Positions 26,913 through 37,033 of a stretch of 64,000 nucleotides of DNA are shown piece after piece; position 1 is the first letter of the stretch, and every line of letters begins with the position of its first letter. A program made the position numbers and the translations under genes. The stretch comes from Actinomycetaceae bacterium (GTDB taxonomy: Bacteria > Actinomycetota > Actinomycetes > Actinomycetales > Actinomycetaceae). A model generated the notes under the pieces. It saw nothing but the letters and a program-made list of their open reading frames with translations, was not told the origin of the DNA and ran no database searches. Location of the stretch: assembly GCA_030528145.1 (NCBI GenBank), contig JAUMZK010000003.1, forward strand, positions 62,001 to 126,000. Direction: 5' to 3'.

Positions 26913-28643
26913 TTACGGCAAGGGTACTGCCAGCCATTTGCGCATCCTTTGCTGCCAGTCCGCGAAGGGTTCTTCACCTGCGCGCAATTCCGCCATTTTG
27001 GCTTGGTGCATCAGCATTTGCCCCGCATATTCCTGACGCAAGTGGGGTATGCGTCCACTAACAGGCATATTCGGAACCAGGTCCAAGCGGACGGTGGCGA
27101 CCTTCAACAGGCGTTGCAAAGGGCCTTGCTTCATAGTTACCGATTGCGCGTGTTCATGCGGAATAACAGTGAATTTGCGGTCCCACAGCCCGTCCCGTAT
27201 TGCCATGACAGTGCGCGTAGACAAACCGGCTTTGCGGTGGAACGTGAGCGGATCAAAGAGGAAGCAGCGGCGCCCCACCGGCGTGAAATATTCCCCGGTC
27301 CCGCTCCCTGTCAAAGCCTCTTTCAAGAACGCGTCCGGGTCTTCTACGCCCAGGTCCCGCACCACCAACCACAGGGCCTTCAAGGCTTGCTCGCGACTGC
27401 CAATAGGCAACAATGCGGTGTGTCCATTGCCAGATTCCCCGCCATTGTCTTTTTCCGCACCGAATCCGGCGAGGACGACACGCACCCGCCACCAGTCCTT
27501 CGGTCGCCATAGCAACGGCTGTTCCAAACGAACCGCATGTACCCGCCCAGGTGGAATGGTTAAAGAATTGGTTTTCGTTAGCCCGCGCGTGAGCCGAATA
27601 CCCCGACTGGTAATCGCAGCCGTGAAATTAAACTCTTGATTCAGCTGTTGCACTACTAGTTGCAAATGCGTGATAACTGCAATGACGATTGCCGCCACGG
27701 TGGTTACAGACAGCGCGAAGGCGACCTCCGCAGAATTGATCTGAATAAAAATCCCGCCCCCAACCACCACTACAAGTACCAACAAAGTGAACAGCACGCG
27801 CGAAGAGATCAACGTACCCAACACGAAAATAGCCGTATCCATAGTAAAGAAAGTCGTCCCTTTCCAGGGACTAGCCTGATGCCTGTGCAAAAGTCCCGAG
27901 TGCCCTACCCCAGAATCTTCTACCGGCAAAGGCGGAACCGGACTGTCGCCCTCGCGATAGCCGAACTGGTGACCATCGTCAATACCAGTCTTGTCCGTAC
28001 CAACCGTCTGCGTCACGCAGACCGTTTCCTCTGGCGAAAACGATTTATGCAGGATTTCCGCGCGCACCCTTTCCAGGTCGCCCACAGCTAAGTAGCGGAT
28101 AGAAACGTTAGATTTTCCCCCACCGGCCGATTCGACCTTTATTTCGCCCACTCCGACGATGCGCGCAAACAAGGGACGAACGATATCCACCGATTGCACG
28201 CGTTCTAGCGGCGTACTGCGGTGATTTTTGAAGATTATGCCCTTGCGAAAATGCACTGCCTCCGCGGTTATCGTCCAGTAAGTGTTGCGCCATGCTAGGT
28301 AGCAATAAGCCACCACCAACGCCAACAGCGCAACGAGCGCCAAAACCAACAACAGCCAAAGCAGCTCCGGTTTAGAACTAATGTTCGCCTTTCGAAACGT
28401 TATTATAGAAGGCAAATTCGCAGCAATAATAGCTATCAGTGCAACTAGCGCCGTCCCCGCTTCCACTAATGGTGACAAGGGGTGGACACGCCGCCACCGC
28501 ATTTTCCCAGCCGTATCGTCTGCGTCATTTCGCCGCACGCCACCAGAACCGTGTTCGAAGTGAGGATCCTGCCCTTCCGCCCTCGGCGGCACGCCCCCCG
28601 CAGAAGACCGCGCACCGGAAAATTCGCTTTCTGAACGTTCCAT
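26913..28643 (-). CDS. PH-domain (YdbT-like) membrane protein
   Basis: A 576-residue protein with two pairs of transmembrane helices (near residues 60-80 and 95-115, then near 255-275 and 290-310) alternating with bacterial PH (bPH2) domains. One such domain contains FRKGIIFKNHRSTPLERVQSVDIVRPLFARIVGVGEIKVESAG in part, and a second lies near 330-400. It is the actinobacterial counterpart of B. subtilis YdbT. Such proteins are linked to membrane or bacteriocin stress, but the biochemical role is unknown. The start overlaps the stop of the smaller YdbS-like gene by one base, so they form a pair. A linker near residues 200-245 is low-complexity. Confidence 0.82.
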   Translation of the reverse strand: MERSESEFSGARSSAGGVPPRAEGQDPHFEHGSGGVRRNDADDTAGKMRWRRVHPLSPLVEAGTALVALIAIIAANLPSIITFRKANISSKPELLWLLLVLALVALLALVVAYCYLAWRNTYWTITAEAVHFRKGIIFKNHRSTPLERVQSVDIVRPLFARIVGVGEIKVESAGGGKSNVSIRYLAVGDLERVRAEILHKSFSPEETVCVTQTVGTDKTGIDDGHQFGYREGDSPVPPLPVEDSGVGHSGLLHRHQASPWKGTTFFTMDTAIFVLGTLISSRVLFTLLVLVVVVGGGIFIQINSAEVAFALSVTTVAAIVIAVITHLQLVVQQLNQEFNFTAAITSRGIRLTRGLTKTNSLTIPPGRVHAVRLEQPLLWRPKDWWRVRVVLAGFGAEKDNGGESGNGHTALLPIGSREQALKALWLVVRDLGVEDPDAFLKEALTGSGTGEYFTPVGRRCFLFDPLTFHRKAGLSTRTVMAIRDGLWDRKFTVIPHEHAQSVTMKQGPLQRLLKVATVRLDLVPNMPVSGRIPHLRQEYAGQMLMHQAKMAELRAGEEPFADWQQRMRKWLAVPLP

Positions 28644-29164
28644 TACAACCCTGCCATTTCGGCGCGACCAAGACGGGTCAAATGCTGGCGCAACTGCGTC
28701 GCTTCAGCTACCGGTAATCCCGGAATGGACGCGTCCGAGGACGCCGATGCGGTATGCAGTTTCACTTCCGCAATTCCTACCATGCGAGAAATCGGCCCCT
28801 CCGCGAGGTCAACAAACTGCAAACGCCCGAAAGGCACCACGGTCAATTTGCGAAACATAATGCCACGCCGAATCAGCAATTCTTTGTCAGTAATCGCCCA
28901 CATCAATGCACGCACCTGGCGGGGTATCAACCACAACTGCCAGATTCCGAGGACGATGGGGACAATTTCCAGTACCAGGAACCATTTACTGCCCCCGAAG
29001 CCAGCTCCTACAGCAATAATTGCTGCAAGAATTATTACCTCCAGCAACACACCCGCTAAACGCACTTTAGTCAGTGCCGGAGAAACTGGGGAAAAGGAGA
29101 CGCCCGGAAGGGAGAAAACCATGTCCTCGTCCTCTGAATTACTGCGCTTTTTCATACCAGACAC
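28643..29164 (-). CDS. PH-domain (YdbS-like) membrane protein
   Basis: A 173-residue protein with two transmembrane helices near residues 30-75 and one bPH2 domain (GIMFRKLTVVPFGRLQFVDLAEGPISRMVGIAEVKLHTASA, in part). It is the small partner of the downstream YdbT-like gene, with which it overlaps by one base. The two probably form one membrane complex. A regulator gene starts about 90 bp away on the other strand. Confidence 0.85.
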   Translation of the reverse strand: MSGMKKRSNSEDEDMVFSLPGVSFSPVSPALTKVRLAGVLLEVIILAAIIAVGAGFGGSKWFLVLEIVPIVLGIWQLWLIPRQVRALMWAITDKELLIRRGIMFRKLTVVPFGRLQFVDLAEGPISRMVGIAEVKLHTASASSDASIPGLPVAEATQLRQHLTRLGRAEMAGL

Positions 29165-29251
29165 CCTATCAAAACGTGCGCACCCCCAGCCGCCACGGGC
29201 ACTCCAGCGACTTTTCAGCCATCTTTGAGGTTGCTGCGTAGGATTAACCTT

Positions 29252-29947
29252 ATGGAAAACACTCCTGAGGCACGCTTATTAGTTGTTGATGACGAACCAA
29301 ACATTCGCGACTTATTGGCCTCCTCGCTGCGCTTTGCTGGTTTTGATGTAAGCATTGCTGGGGATGGCAATAATGGTCTATCCGCCGCCAAGTCGCAGTC
29401 TTTCGACCTCATCGTTATGGACGTAATGATGCCCGACATGGATGGGTTTACAGTGACGCGTAACCTGCGCACTGCCGGTATTACAACACCCGTCCTGTTT
29501 TTGACCGCCCGTGATGACATGCAGGACAAGATTCAGGGGCTGACTGTAGGTGGCGACGACTATGTTACGAAACCCTTCGGTTTAGAAGAAGTGGTGGCGC
29601 GAATTCGCGCAATTTTGCGCCGTACCCGCGACAGTGGCAACGATTCTTCAATTACGGTGGCAGATATTTCTCTTGACGAGGACGCCCACGAAGTGCGCCG
29701 CGCAGGGCACTCTATCGATTTGTCACCAACCGAATTTAAATTGTTGCGTTATTTGATGATGAACGAAGGACGCGTGGTGTCGAAAATGCAGATTTTGGAC
29801 CACGTGTGGGAATATGACTGGGATGGCGACGCAGCTATTGTCGAGTCCTATATTAGCTATTTGCGACGCAAGCTGGACGTTGCTGGTTCCAGTGGGGAAA
29901 TCATTCATACTCGGCGGGGCGTTGGCTACATCATGCGGCAAGAGTAG
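29252..29947 (+). CDS. OmpR/PhoB-family response regulator
   Basis: The start ATG 29252 (MENTPEARLLVVDDEP) fits the receiver domain; an in-frame ATG at 29225 would add 9 residues. The 231-residue product has the receiver (about 1-125) with the acidic pair in VVDDEP, the phosphoacceptor Asp in IVMDVMMPDMDG near residue 57 and the Lys in KPFGLEEVVARI. A winged-helix effector domain (about 135-230) ends in RRGVGYIMR. The kinase gene overlaps it by one base. The subfamily resembles mycobacterial TrcR/TcrX-like regulators, but the signal cannot be told. Confidence 0.93.
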   Translation: MENTPEARLLVVDDEPNIRDLLASSLRFAGFDVSIAGDGNNGLSAAKSQSFDLIVMDVMMPDMDGFTVTRNLRTAGITTPVLFLTARDDMQDKIQGLTVGGDDYVTKPFGLEEVVARIRAILRRTRDSGNDSSITVADISLDEDAHEVRRAGHSIDLSPTEFKLLRYLMMNEGRVVSKMQILDHVWEYDWDGDAAIVESYISYLRRKLDVAGSSGEIIHTRRGVGYIMRQE

Positions 29948-31434
29948 TGACCCCCCACAGTATATTCCGCTTCATAGGGCGAATGCGCGGGCGCTGGCAC
30001 CAAATCACTTTGAGCCTGCGCCTGGTAGTTGTTACTACCACGTTGCTAATGGTGGGACTGGCTTTGGCCGGTGCCACCATTATGGGTGTACTGCAAACTC
30101 ACTTGACCCGCCAGGTTGATGAAAGCTTACAAACCTCGGCGGCACGATTGGCGGTATCTTCAGCCAGGTCGCTACTGCAGAACTTGGAACCGGCATTGCC
30201 TTCGGACTATTACGTGCGCGTACACCTTGTAGATGGGGATGACCGGGAACTAATTTCCGAAGTCACAAAACAAGTTGCCGGCACGCCCAGACCCGGCAAA
30301 ATTTTGCGAGACAGCGAGGTTCCGCAAGGGTCTATGACCCGCCCAGTTTCAGTCAAATCCACCAAGGCAGGCGTACATTGGCGCGCCGTCGCAGTACCCA
30401 TTTATCAGGGCGAAGAACGAATTGGAGTAGTAACTGTGGCGCTGCCACTCATCGGCGTATCAAGAACCATCTCCAACGTCACCTGGTATCTGCTGTTCTC
30501 CTCCGCTTCCCTAATGTTTTTGGGCGCAATCGCCGCCTACTATTTGGTACGCCGCGAGCTGCGTCCTCTACGCGCAATCGAACAGGTTGCAGGCAGAATT
30601 GCCGAGGGCGACTTGACCCAACGCGTCGCCCTCGAACCACGCCAAACCGAAATTGGTTCCCTGGGATGGTCACTGAATAAAATGCTGTCCCAAATCGAAC
30701 AATCCTTCGCGGACCGGGCAAAATCGGAACAAAAAATGCAGCGCTTCGTCTCTGATGCTTCCCACGAACTGCGCACTCCCCTGGCGACGCTGCGCGGATA
30801 TGGGGAACTGTACCGCATGGGGGCGGTTCCCCCTGAACGCGTGCCCGAAGTCATGGGGCGCATAGAATCCGAAGCCACCCGCATGACCGACCTCGTCAAC
30901 GACCTGCTAAAACTGGCACGCCTGGACGAATCCCGACCAATGAATTTCGAACAAACCGACCTGACAGAACTATGTCGCCTGGCCGCCCTCGACATGGAAG
31001 CGCTGGACCGCACCCGCACAGTGACCGTCATCAGTTTGGACGGCGACCACGAAGTGCCCCCAATCTTTGCGGTAGTAGACCGCAACTTAATTGCGCAAGT
31101 GCTGACCAACCTTTCAGGCAATATTACCCGTTATACTCCACAGGGTACGCCGGTCGAATTTGCTATTGGTACCGGTACCGATTGCGTAGTTATTGAAGTA
31201 CGCGACCACGGTCCGGGCATCGCCCCTGAGGAATGGGAACGCGTTTTTGAGCGCTTTTACCGTTCCGACACGTCCCGTGCGCGTGCCACTGGCGGCTCTG
31301 GGTTGGGACTGGCAATTGTGAATGCGATAGTTAATGCCCACGGTGGGACGGCGCATATGGACCATACCGAGGACGGTGGACTGACCGTGCGTCTGACGCT
31401 ACCAAAGGTGGCGCCGGCAGCAAACTGTGACTAA
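29947..31434 (+). CDS. Sensor histidine kinase
   Basis: Partner of the preceding regulator. GTG 29947 overlaps its stop codon. The 495-residue product has a first transmembrane helix near residues 22-48, an extracellular sensor (about 50-175), a second helix near 178-200 and a HAMP segment (about 200-255). A HisKA box with phospho-His in FVSDASHELRTPLATLRGYGEL lies near 277. The HATPase domain has N (VLTNLSGNITRYTP), G1 (EVRDHGPGI) and G2 (GGSGLGLAIVNAI) boxes. In the N box the usual Asn-Ala is Asn-Ile with the second Asn replaced by Gly, a small deviation. Several CGAGGRCG copies lie in the gene. Confidence 0.93.
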   Translation: MTPHSIFRFIGRMRGRWHQITLSLRLVVVTTTLLMVGLALAGATIMGVLQTHLTRQVDESLQTSAARLAVSSARSLLQNLEPALPSDYYVRVHLVDGDDRELISEVTKQVAGTPRPGKILRDSEVPQGSMTRPVSVKSTKAGVHWRAVAVPIYQGEERIGVVTVALPLIGVSRTISNVTWYLLFSSASLMFLGAIAAYYLVRRELRPLRAIEQVAGRIAEGDLTQRVALEPRQTEIGSLGWSLNKMLSQIEQSFADRAKSEQKMQRFVSDASHELRTPLATLRGYGELYRMGAVPPERVPEVMGRIESEATRMTDLVNDLLKLARLDESRPMNFEQTDLTELCRLAALDMEALDRTRTVTVISLDGDHEVPPIFAVVDRNLIAQVLTNLSGNITRYTPQGTPVEFAIGTGTDCVVIEVRDHGPGIAPEEWERVFERFYRSDTSRARATGGSGLGLAIVNAIVNAHGGTAHMDHTEDGGLTVRLTLPKVAPAANCD

Positions 31435-31487
31435 ACTTTGCTTCTGCACCAAGGCGCATTAGGCTTAGCGTACGTGAAAGGTTTGGT

Positions 31488-32471
31488 ATGCAATTGATTC
31501 CTTCGTGGTTACCGGGCACATTTGCCAGGTCGCTAGCTGCTCTTGGGGTATCTGCGGACCGGGCACAGCTCACTCAGTTAGCAAACGAACTATTAGAGAT
31601 GTGGAATAGTCCGGGACGGGTGTTTCATAATTCGCGGCACCTTATTTCGGTGCTCAGCAGTATAGAAGAGTTGGGCTCGTGTGTTCACTCCCCCGATATT
31701 TTGCGCATTGCCACGTGGTTTCACGGGGTAGTGTTCGTTCCTGGCAGTGCGGTCAGTTTGCGTTTAGAAGGTCCGGCAGGCGAAAATCGGTCGGCAACTT
31801 TTGCGCGCAAAAAGTTGGGCGAATTAGGGTTAGCACAGCCCGTAGTGGACCGGATTTGCGAGCTCATTTCGGCGTTGCATTCACACCGGAACGTGGACAC
31901 GGACGTGGACATGCGGGTACTGTTGGACGCGGATTTAGCCATTTTAGCGGCAGACCCGCAAGAGTACCGCGATTATTTGACGGCGTTACGGCAAGAATTT
32001 GCGTTAGCCAGCGATGCCGAGTTTTTGCGGTGGCGGCGACGGGTAATCAAACAGTTACTGGCCCGTCCCAGCATTTTTTTGTCGCCTTTGGCAACAGATT
32101 GGGAATTGCCCGCCCACGACAATCTGCTGGCCGAATTGGCGCGTTTGGAAAAACGCTTAGATGCTATGCCAGCAGAAACGGAAGATACTGACGAGGACGA
32201 TGCCACCGCCCTCGAACACCTAGCAGTTCCGCTTACCCCCGCAGACACTGGCATTATCAAGGGGATGCCGTCGTTGGTAAAGAATTCCGAGCCAGAGACG
32301 GTGACTGCACAAGTACCTATTATTGAGGCGCCTCAGGACGAATTGGAACCGCCTTCGCCTGCGACCCAGCGCAAAGTTGAAGGCGAGGACGCTGCGGACA
32401 ACACTGATTTGTCCAGTTCCCTGGAGTCGGCAGTGGATTTTTTTGACGACCCGAAGGCGCCAGGGAAATAG
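31488..32471 (+). CDS. HD-superfamily-like protein with altered HD motif
   Basis: The first 200 residues resemble predicted metal-dependent phosphohydrolases of the COG4339 type. FHNSRHLISVL (His47, His51) matches the YHNxxHL start, ATWFHGVVF matches AIWFHDAVY, and LLDADLAILA matches the third metal-ligand segment. The key Asp of the HD pair is Gly at residue 80, so metal-dependent hydrolysis may be lost. A long acidic, low-complexity C-terminal tail (about 215-327) is unusual. The gene lies after the two-component pair and before the WXG100 gene with no shared operon signs. The function is unknown. Confidence 0.65.
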   Translation: MQLIPSWLPGTFARSLAALGVSADRAQLTQLANELLEMWNSPGRVFHNSRHLISVLSSIEELGSCVHSPDILRIATWFHGVVFVPGSAVSLRLEGPAGENRSATFARKKLGELGLAQPVVDRICELISALHSHRNVDTDVDMRVLLDADLAILAADPQEYRDYLTALRQEFALASDAEFLRWRRRVIKQLLARPSIFLSPLATDWELPAHDNLLAELARLEKRLDAMPAETEDTDEDDATALEHLAVPLTPADTGIIKGMPSLVKNSEPETVTAQVPIIEAPQDELEPPSPATQRKVEGEDAADNTDLSSSLESAVDFFDDPKAPGK

Positions 32472-32654
32472 CAGACGATGAGGGCTGGCAGTAGGCGCTG
32501 GCGCTAGGCGGCATATGCGCAGCATACAGTGAGCGTGAATGACACGGCGTAAATATCCACAACCGGGTTTTCCACAGCAAGTGCGGGGGAGACTTTCGCG
32601 GCTAGGGTGACGTTTTTTACCTTTGGGGTGTTGGCCCTACGTAAAGGAGATAAC

Positions 32655-32945
32655 ATGGCCCGTTTTACCGCCGATTCTGCATCAATTTCTACTGCCTCTG
32701 CCCAGGTCACTGCGGTGACCGGGCAAATCCGCACCGATGTGGCACAAATGATGGCACAACTGGGTATGCTCGAGGGCGCTTGGACCGGTAGCGCCGCCCT
32801 CGCGTTTCACAATGCGGCATCCCAATGGCGCGCAACGCAAGCGCAGGTGGAAGCCGCTTTAGATTCTATAGCGGCGGCTTTAGCTAACGCTTCTAACACT
32901 TACGCAGATGCAGAGGCACGCGCCACGTCATTATTCGCAAACTGA
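32655..32945 (+). CDS. WXG100 family (ESAT-6-like) protein
   Basis: ATG 32655 is preceded by AAAGGAG at good spacing; an in-frame ATG 48 bp upstream would give an unlikely N-terminus. The 96-residue product is all-helical with the turn motif Trp-Thr-Gly near residue 43 between two helices and ends with a YADAE segment that fits the type VII secretion signal YxxxD/E. No ESX ATPase, membrane component or second WXG100 gene lies nearby, so it is a solo substrate or a homodimer. Two motif copies occur (32770, 32795). Confidence 0.9.
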   Translation: MARFTADSASISTASAQVTAVTGQIRTDVAQMMAQLGMLEGAWTGSAALAFHNAASQWRATQAQVEAALDSIAAALANASNTYADAEARATSLFAN

Positions 32946-32978
32946 AGTTGAGCGCCGCTTTGTCCTGTAACTGGAGCA

Positions 32979-33033
32979 AAAAGGGGCGGGACCTACCAAT
33001 CGAAACCCACAGGTTCGCTGGTCAGTCCCGCCC
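32979..33033 (-). terminator. Terminator of groEL
   Basis: A 9-bp stem GGGCGGGAC / GTCCCGCCC with a 32-nt loop. On the minus strand it is followed by CTTTTTGC, 24 bp after the groEL stop. It may also stop transcription from the WXG100 gene on the other strand. Confidence 0.75.
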
Positions 33034-33056
33034 TCTGTAAATTACGGTTTACCGAC

Positions 33057-34796
<1,740 letters not shown>

Positions 34797-34823
34797 TTAT
34801 CACTCGACCCCAAGGAGTGCTAA
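34797..34823. promoter_or_regulatory. CIRCE operator 1 of groEL
   Basis: Plus strand TTATCACTC, nine bases, GAGTGCTAA: one mismatch to the CIRCE consensus. It lies 120 bp before the groEL start, so HrcA repression is expected. Confidence 0.93.
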
Positions 34824-34830
34824 CTACAGT

Positions 34831-34857
34831 TTGGCACTCTTAGCCCCAGAGTGCAAG
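34831..34857. promoter_or_regulatory. CIRCE-like operator 2 of groEL
   Basis: TTGGCACTC, nine bases, GAGTGCAAG, a second inverted repeat with three mismatches to CIRCE, starting 7 bp after the first site. Two tandem sites fit tight heat-shock control. Confidence 0.75.
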
Positions 34858-34901
34858 AGCAGAATTATTCCCACAGCAAACACCAGACCATACGCAAAAG
34901 A

Positions 34902-34936
34902 AAAACGCGCGCACCGCCCTCGGCGAACACGCGCGC
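34902..34936 (-). terminator. Terminator of the LytR-C gene
   Basis: GCGCGC repeated at 34907-34912 and 34931-34936 forms a short stem. On the minus strand a T-rich run (TTTTTCTTTT) follows. The loop contains a CGCCCTCG motif copy (34915-34922). Confidence 0.6.
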
Positions 34937-34963
34937 AAACCCCACAATCGAGGCTTTCCCATA

Positions 34964-35596
34964 TTATTCGTGATAATCGGCCTTAATGTAAACCTTTATG
35001 GGACCACCCTCTTCAACCACGTCATTTGATTGCACAATGTTACTGATACCTAATTTTTTGCCGATTTCCTCGGCATTAACCTTCTGCGCGTCCGTACGGT
35101 AGAACACGGTAGTAGTATCCAACTGGGCTCCTTGACGGTTAGAAGCCGCAATGTCTGAATAACCAAGTTCACGCAACTTGTCGGCAGCCCGACCCGCAAT
35201 CCCCCCCGTAGGATTATCCACGTTGTAAACCTGAACGGACACTTCCGAGGGCGGCAACCCCTTCGGTTCTTCGGCTTTTGGCGCCGCCTGCGCATCGTGC
35301 GCCTTAGCACCAACATCCGATCCGTCATTTTGCGCTTTGGCCTGCGCTTTAGGCTTAGATTCAACTGATTTCTTCTGCTGTGCCTGAGATGGCGTGGTCT
35401 TACTGGCAGCAGTGCTCTGATTACTGCCTGGGCTAACGAACGCGAACACGCCCCAAGCCAACAATGGGGAGACTATGAGCACAACCAAAAATGGGAGAAC
35501 TTTCTGCCAAGCGCTGATGGGGGCGCGGTGGGCGCCCTCGGGCATGTCGCGTCCGGCGACGTCGAATTCATCCTGAGGGTAACTTGTTTCACTCAC
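34964..35596 (-). CDS. LytR C-terminal-domain protein, membrane anchored
   Basis: A 210-residue protein with one transmembrane helix (about residues 29-53), a Lys/Ala/Gln-rich linker and a C-terminal LytR_C domain (about 120-205: [23 protein letters not shown], then [10 protein letters not shown] and a TTVFYR segment). The domain occurs at the end of LytR-CpsA-Psr wall-polymer ligases. Stand-alone versions in actinobacteria lie outside the membrane and probably bind cell-wall polymers. A full LCP catalytic domain is absent. No clear operon partners. Confidence 0.82.
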   Translation of the reverse strand: MSETSYPQDEFDVAGRDMPEGAHRAPISAWQKVLPFLVVLIVSPLLAWGVFAFVSPGSNQSTAASKTTPSQAQQKKSVESKPKAQAKAQNDGSDVGAKAHDAQAAPKAEEPKGLPPSEVSVQVYNVDNPTGGIAGRAADKLRELGYSDIAASNRQGAQLDTTTVFYRTDAQKVNAEEIGKKLGISNIVQSNDVVEEGGPIKVYIKADYHE

Positions 35597-35656
35597 AGCG
35601 TTAGGCTACCTTGATCTTCTGCTGTTTTTCCAGTGCAACGCGCTTTATCTGGTTTT

Positions 35657-35725
35657 TTGCGCATGCGCTGAGGGCATATTTGCGCATGTGTTAGAGGTGC
35701 GTTTCCGCATATGCTGGGGGCATGT
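35657..35725. repeat. Three imperfect 23-bp tandem repeats before ung
   Basis: Three units of 23 bp begin near 35657, 35680 and 35703. Each has GCAT at a fixed place (35661, 35684, 35707) followed by a G-rich stretch (GCTGAGGGCAT, GTTAGAGGTGC, GCTGGGGGCAT). The last unit overlaps the ung start codon. They may be regulator sites or a decayed minisatellite. Confidence 0.65.
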
Positions 35726-36381
35726 TAGACATGATTGAGTCCGGCTGGGCGAGGGCGCTGGCAGACGTCGAACCCCAAATCCACGAGCTCGGACAAATGC
35801 TACGTGCGGAAAACCGGGCAGGAAACGGATACTTGCCCGCAGGAGCCGACGTACTGCGGGCATTCACCTATCCATTCGCAGACGTAAAATGCCTGATCGT
35901 TGGGCAGGACCCATACCCCACTCCCGGTCACGCAATGGGATTGAGCTTCTCCGTTGCGCCCGGCGTACGCCCACCCCGTTCATTGGTAAACATTTTCCAG
36001 GAACTGCAATCTGATCTGGGCGTTCCCCCACCCCGCAGCGGCGACCTCACTCCCTGGTGCGAACAGGGAGTATGCCTACTAAACCGCGTGTTAACCGTAC
36101 GCCCAGGAGCGCCCGCATCCCACCGAGGACGCGGCTGGGAACAAGTAACTTTACGCGCCATCCAAGCACTAGTCGCACGCAAAACACCACTGGTCGCCAT
36201 ACTGTGGGGTAACGACGCACGCTCCTTAAAACCACATTTGGGCGGCGTAACCGTTATCGAATCAGCACACCCCTCCCCACTGTCTGCGTCACGCGGCTTC
36301 TTCGGCTCCAAACCATTCTCGAGGGCGAACGCCGCGTTGATTGCGTCAGGTTCCGAACCGGTAAATTGGGAACTTCCTTAG
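35722..36381 (+). CDS. ung: Uracil-DNA glycosylase (family 1)
   Basis: Removes uracil from DNA to start base-excision repair. The 219-residue product carries the catalytic water-activating motif GQDPYPTPG (about residues 61-69) with Asp, the FVAIL-like central strand ([11 protein letters not shown]) and the DNA-intercalation motif [13 protein letters not shown] with the catalytic His. ATG 35731 is an alternative start, since a GGGGG site lies closer to it at useful spacing. The 23-bp repeats overlap the start. Confidence 0.96.
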   Translation: MLDMIESGWARALADVEPQIHELGQMLRAENRAGNGYLPAGADVLRAFTYPFADVKCLIVGQDPYPTPGHAMGLSFSVAPGVRPPRSLVNIFQELQSDLGVPPPRSGDLTPWCEQGVCLLNRVLTVRPGAPASHRGRGWEQVTLRAIQALVARKTPLVAILWGNDARSLKPHLGGVTVIESAHPSPLSASRGFFGSKPFSRANAALIASGSEPVNWELP

Positions 36382-37033
36382 AGCAGCAAGAAAACTAATG
36401 TCGGTGGCGCTTTTTGGGAGAGGTGTGGCAGTATGCGGGCGGTTCGGTGAGCGCCCGCGGGTGCGCGGGAAAGACACACTTTTATGCCGATTACCCGCGT
36501 ACCGTGAGGGCAAACGCTTTTGTTCAGGCGTAATGATTTTGTGGCCGTTGGGGAAACGTGCAGTGGGTTTGGGGCGGGCGCGGTGCCCGTGAGCCGCACT
36601 TTCAGTGCGACTCAATGCCCACCGAACCGCCCGCACCCCGACCCAAACCCCGGTTTCCCAAGGACAAAGAACCCAACTTTGCCATGAGCACAAACGATTT
36701 TGCTGAGGACAAATGGTTTTGTTAACTGCCCAGTAGCGCAAAGAGAATGCAGACACTGGCAAAAGCAAACAAAACGTGGTACGGAGCAGTACGCGCGAAA
36801 GTTGAATTTGGCGTACTTTCGGCACTCGAAAAGTGAACAGCTTTATTTTAGTTTGTGCTGTTCTGTTTCTGATTCGGTAGGAGTCTCCTTTCGTTCGGTG
36901 ATTATCGGCATGGTGGACGAGTCGGTCGATCCATGGTTGCTGGTTCATGCTTAGTTTTTGCATTTAAAAAAGTGGTGGGTGGGGAATGCCCCACCCACCA
37001 CTTAAGGGGCAGGCTTTACGCCGTCGCTAGAAA
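36382..37033. other. Structured gene-less stretch with long inverted repeats
   Basis: About 650 bp without a convincing gene. TGCGGGCGGTTCGGTGAGC (36434-36452) is repeated in inverted form with one mismatch at 36617-36635. Between them, 36545-36663 can fold into a long imperfect hairpin whose tip is CGCACT-TTC-AGTGCG (36595-36609) and whose arms share GGTTTGGG-like and TTGGG-AAAC elements. No known RNA family is evident to me. The right half is AT-rich and only ends the adhesin transcript. A structured RNA, a decayed insertion end, or terminators are all possible. Confidence 0.6.

Noticed and set aside
36346..36963. 205-codon minus-strand frame after ung
   Set aside because: No ribosome site, Arg/His/Trp-rich composition, overlaps the ung end and the inverted repeats; not protein-like.
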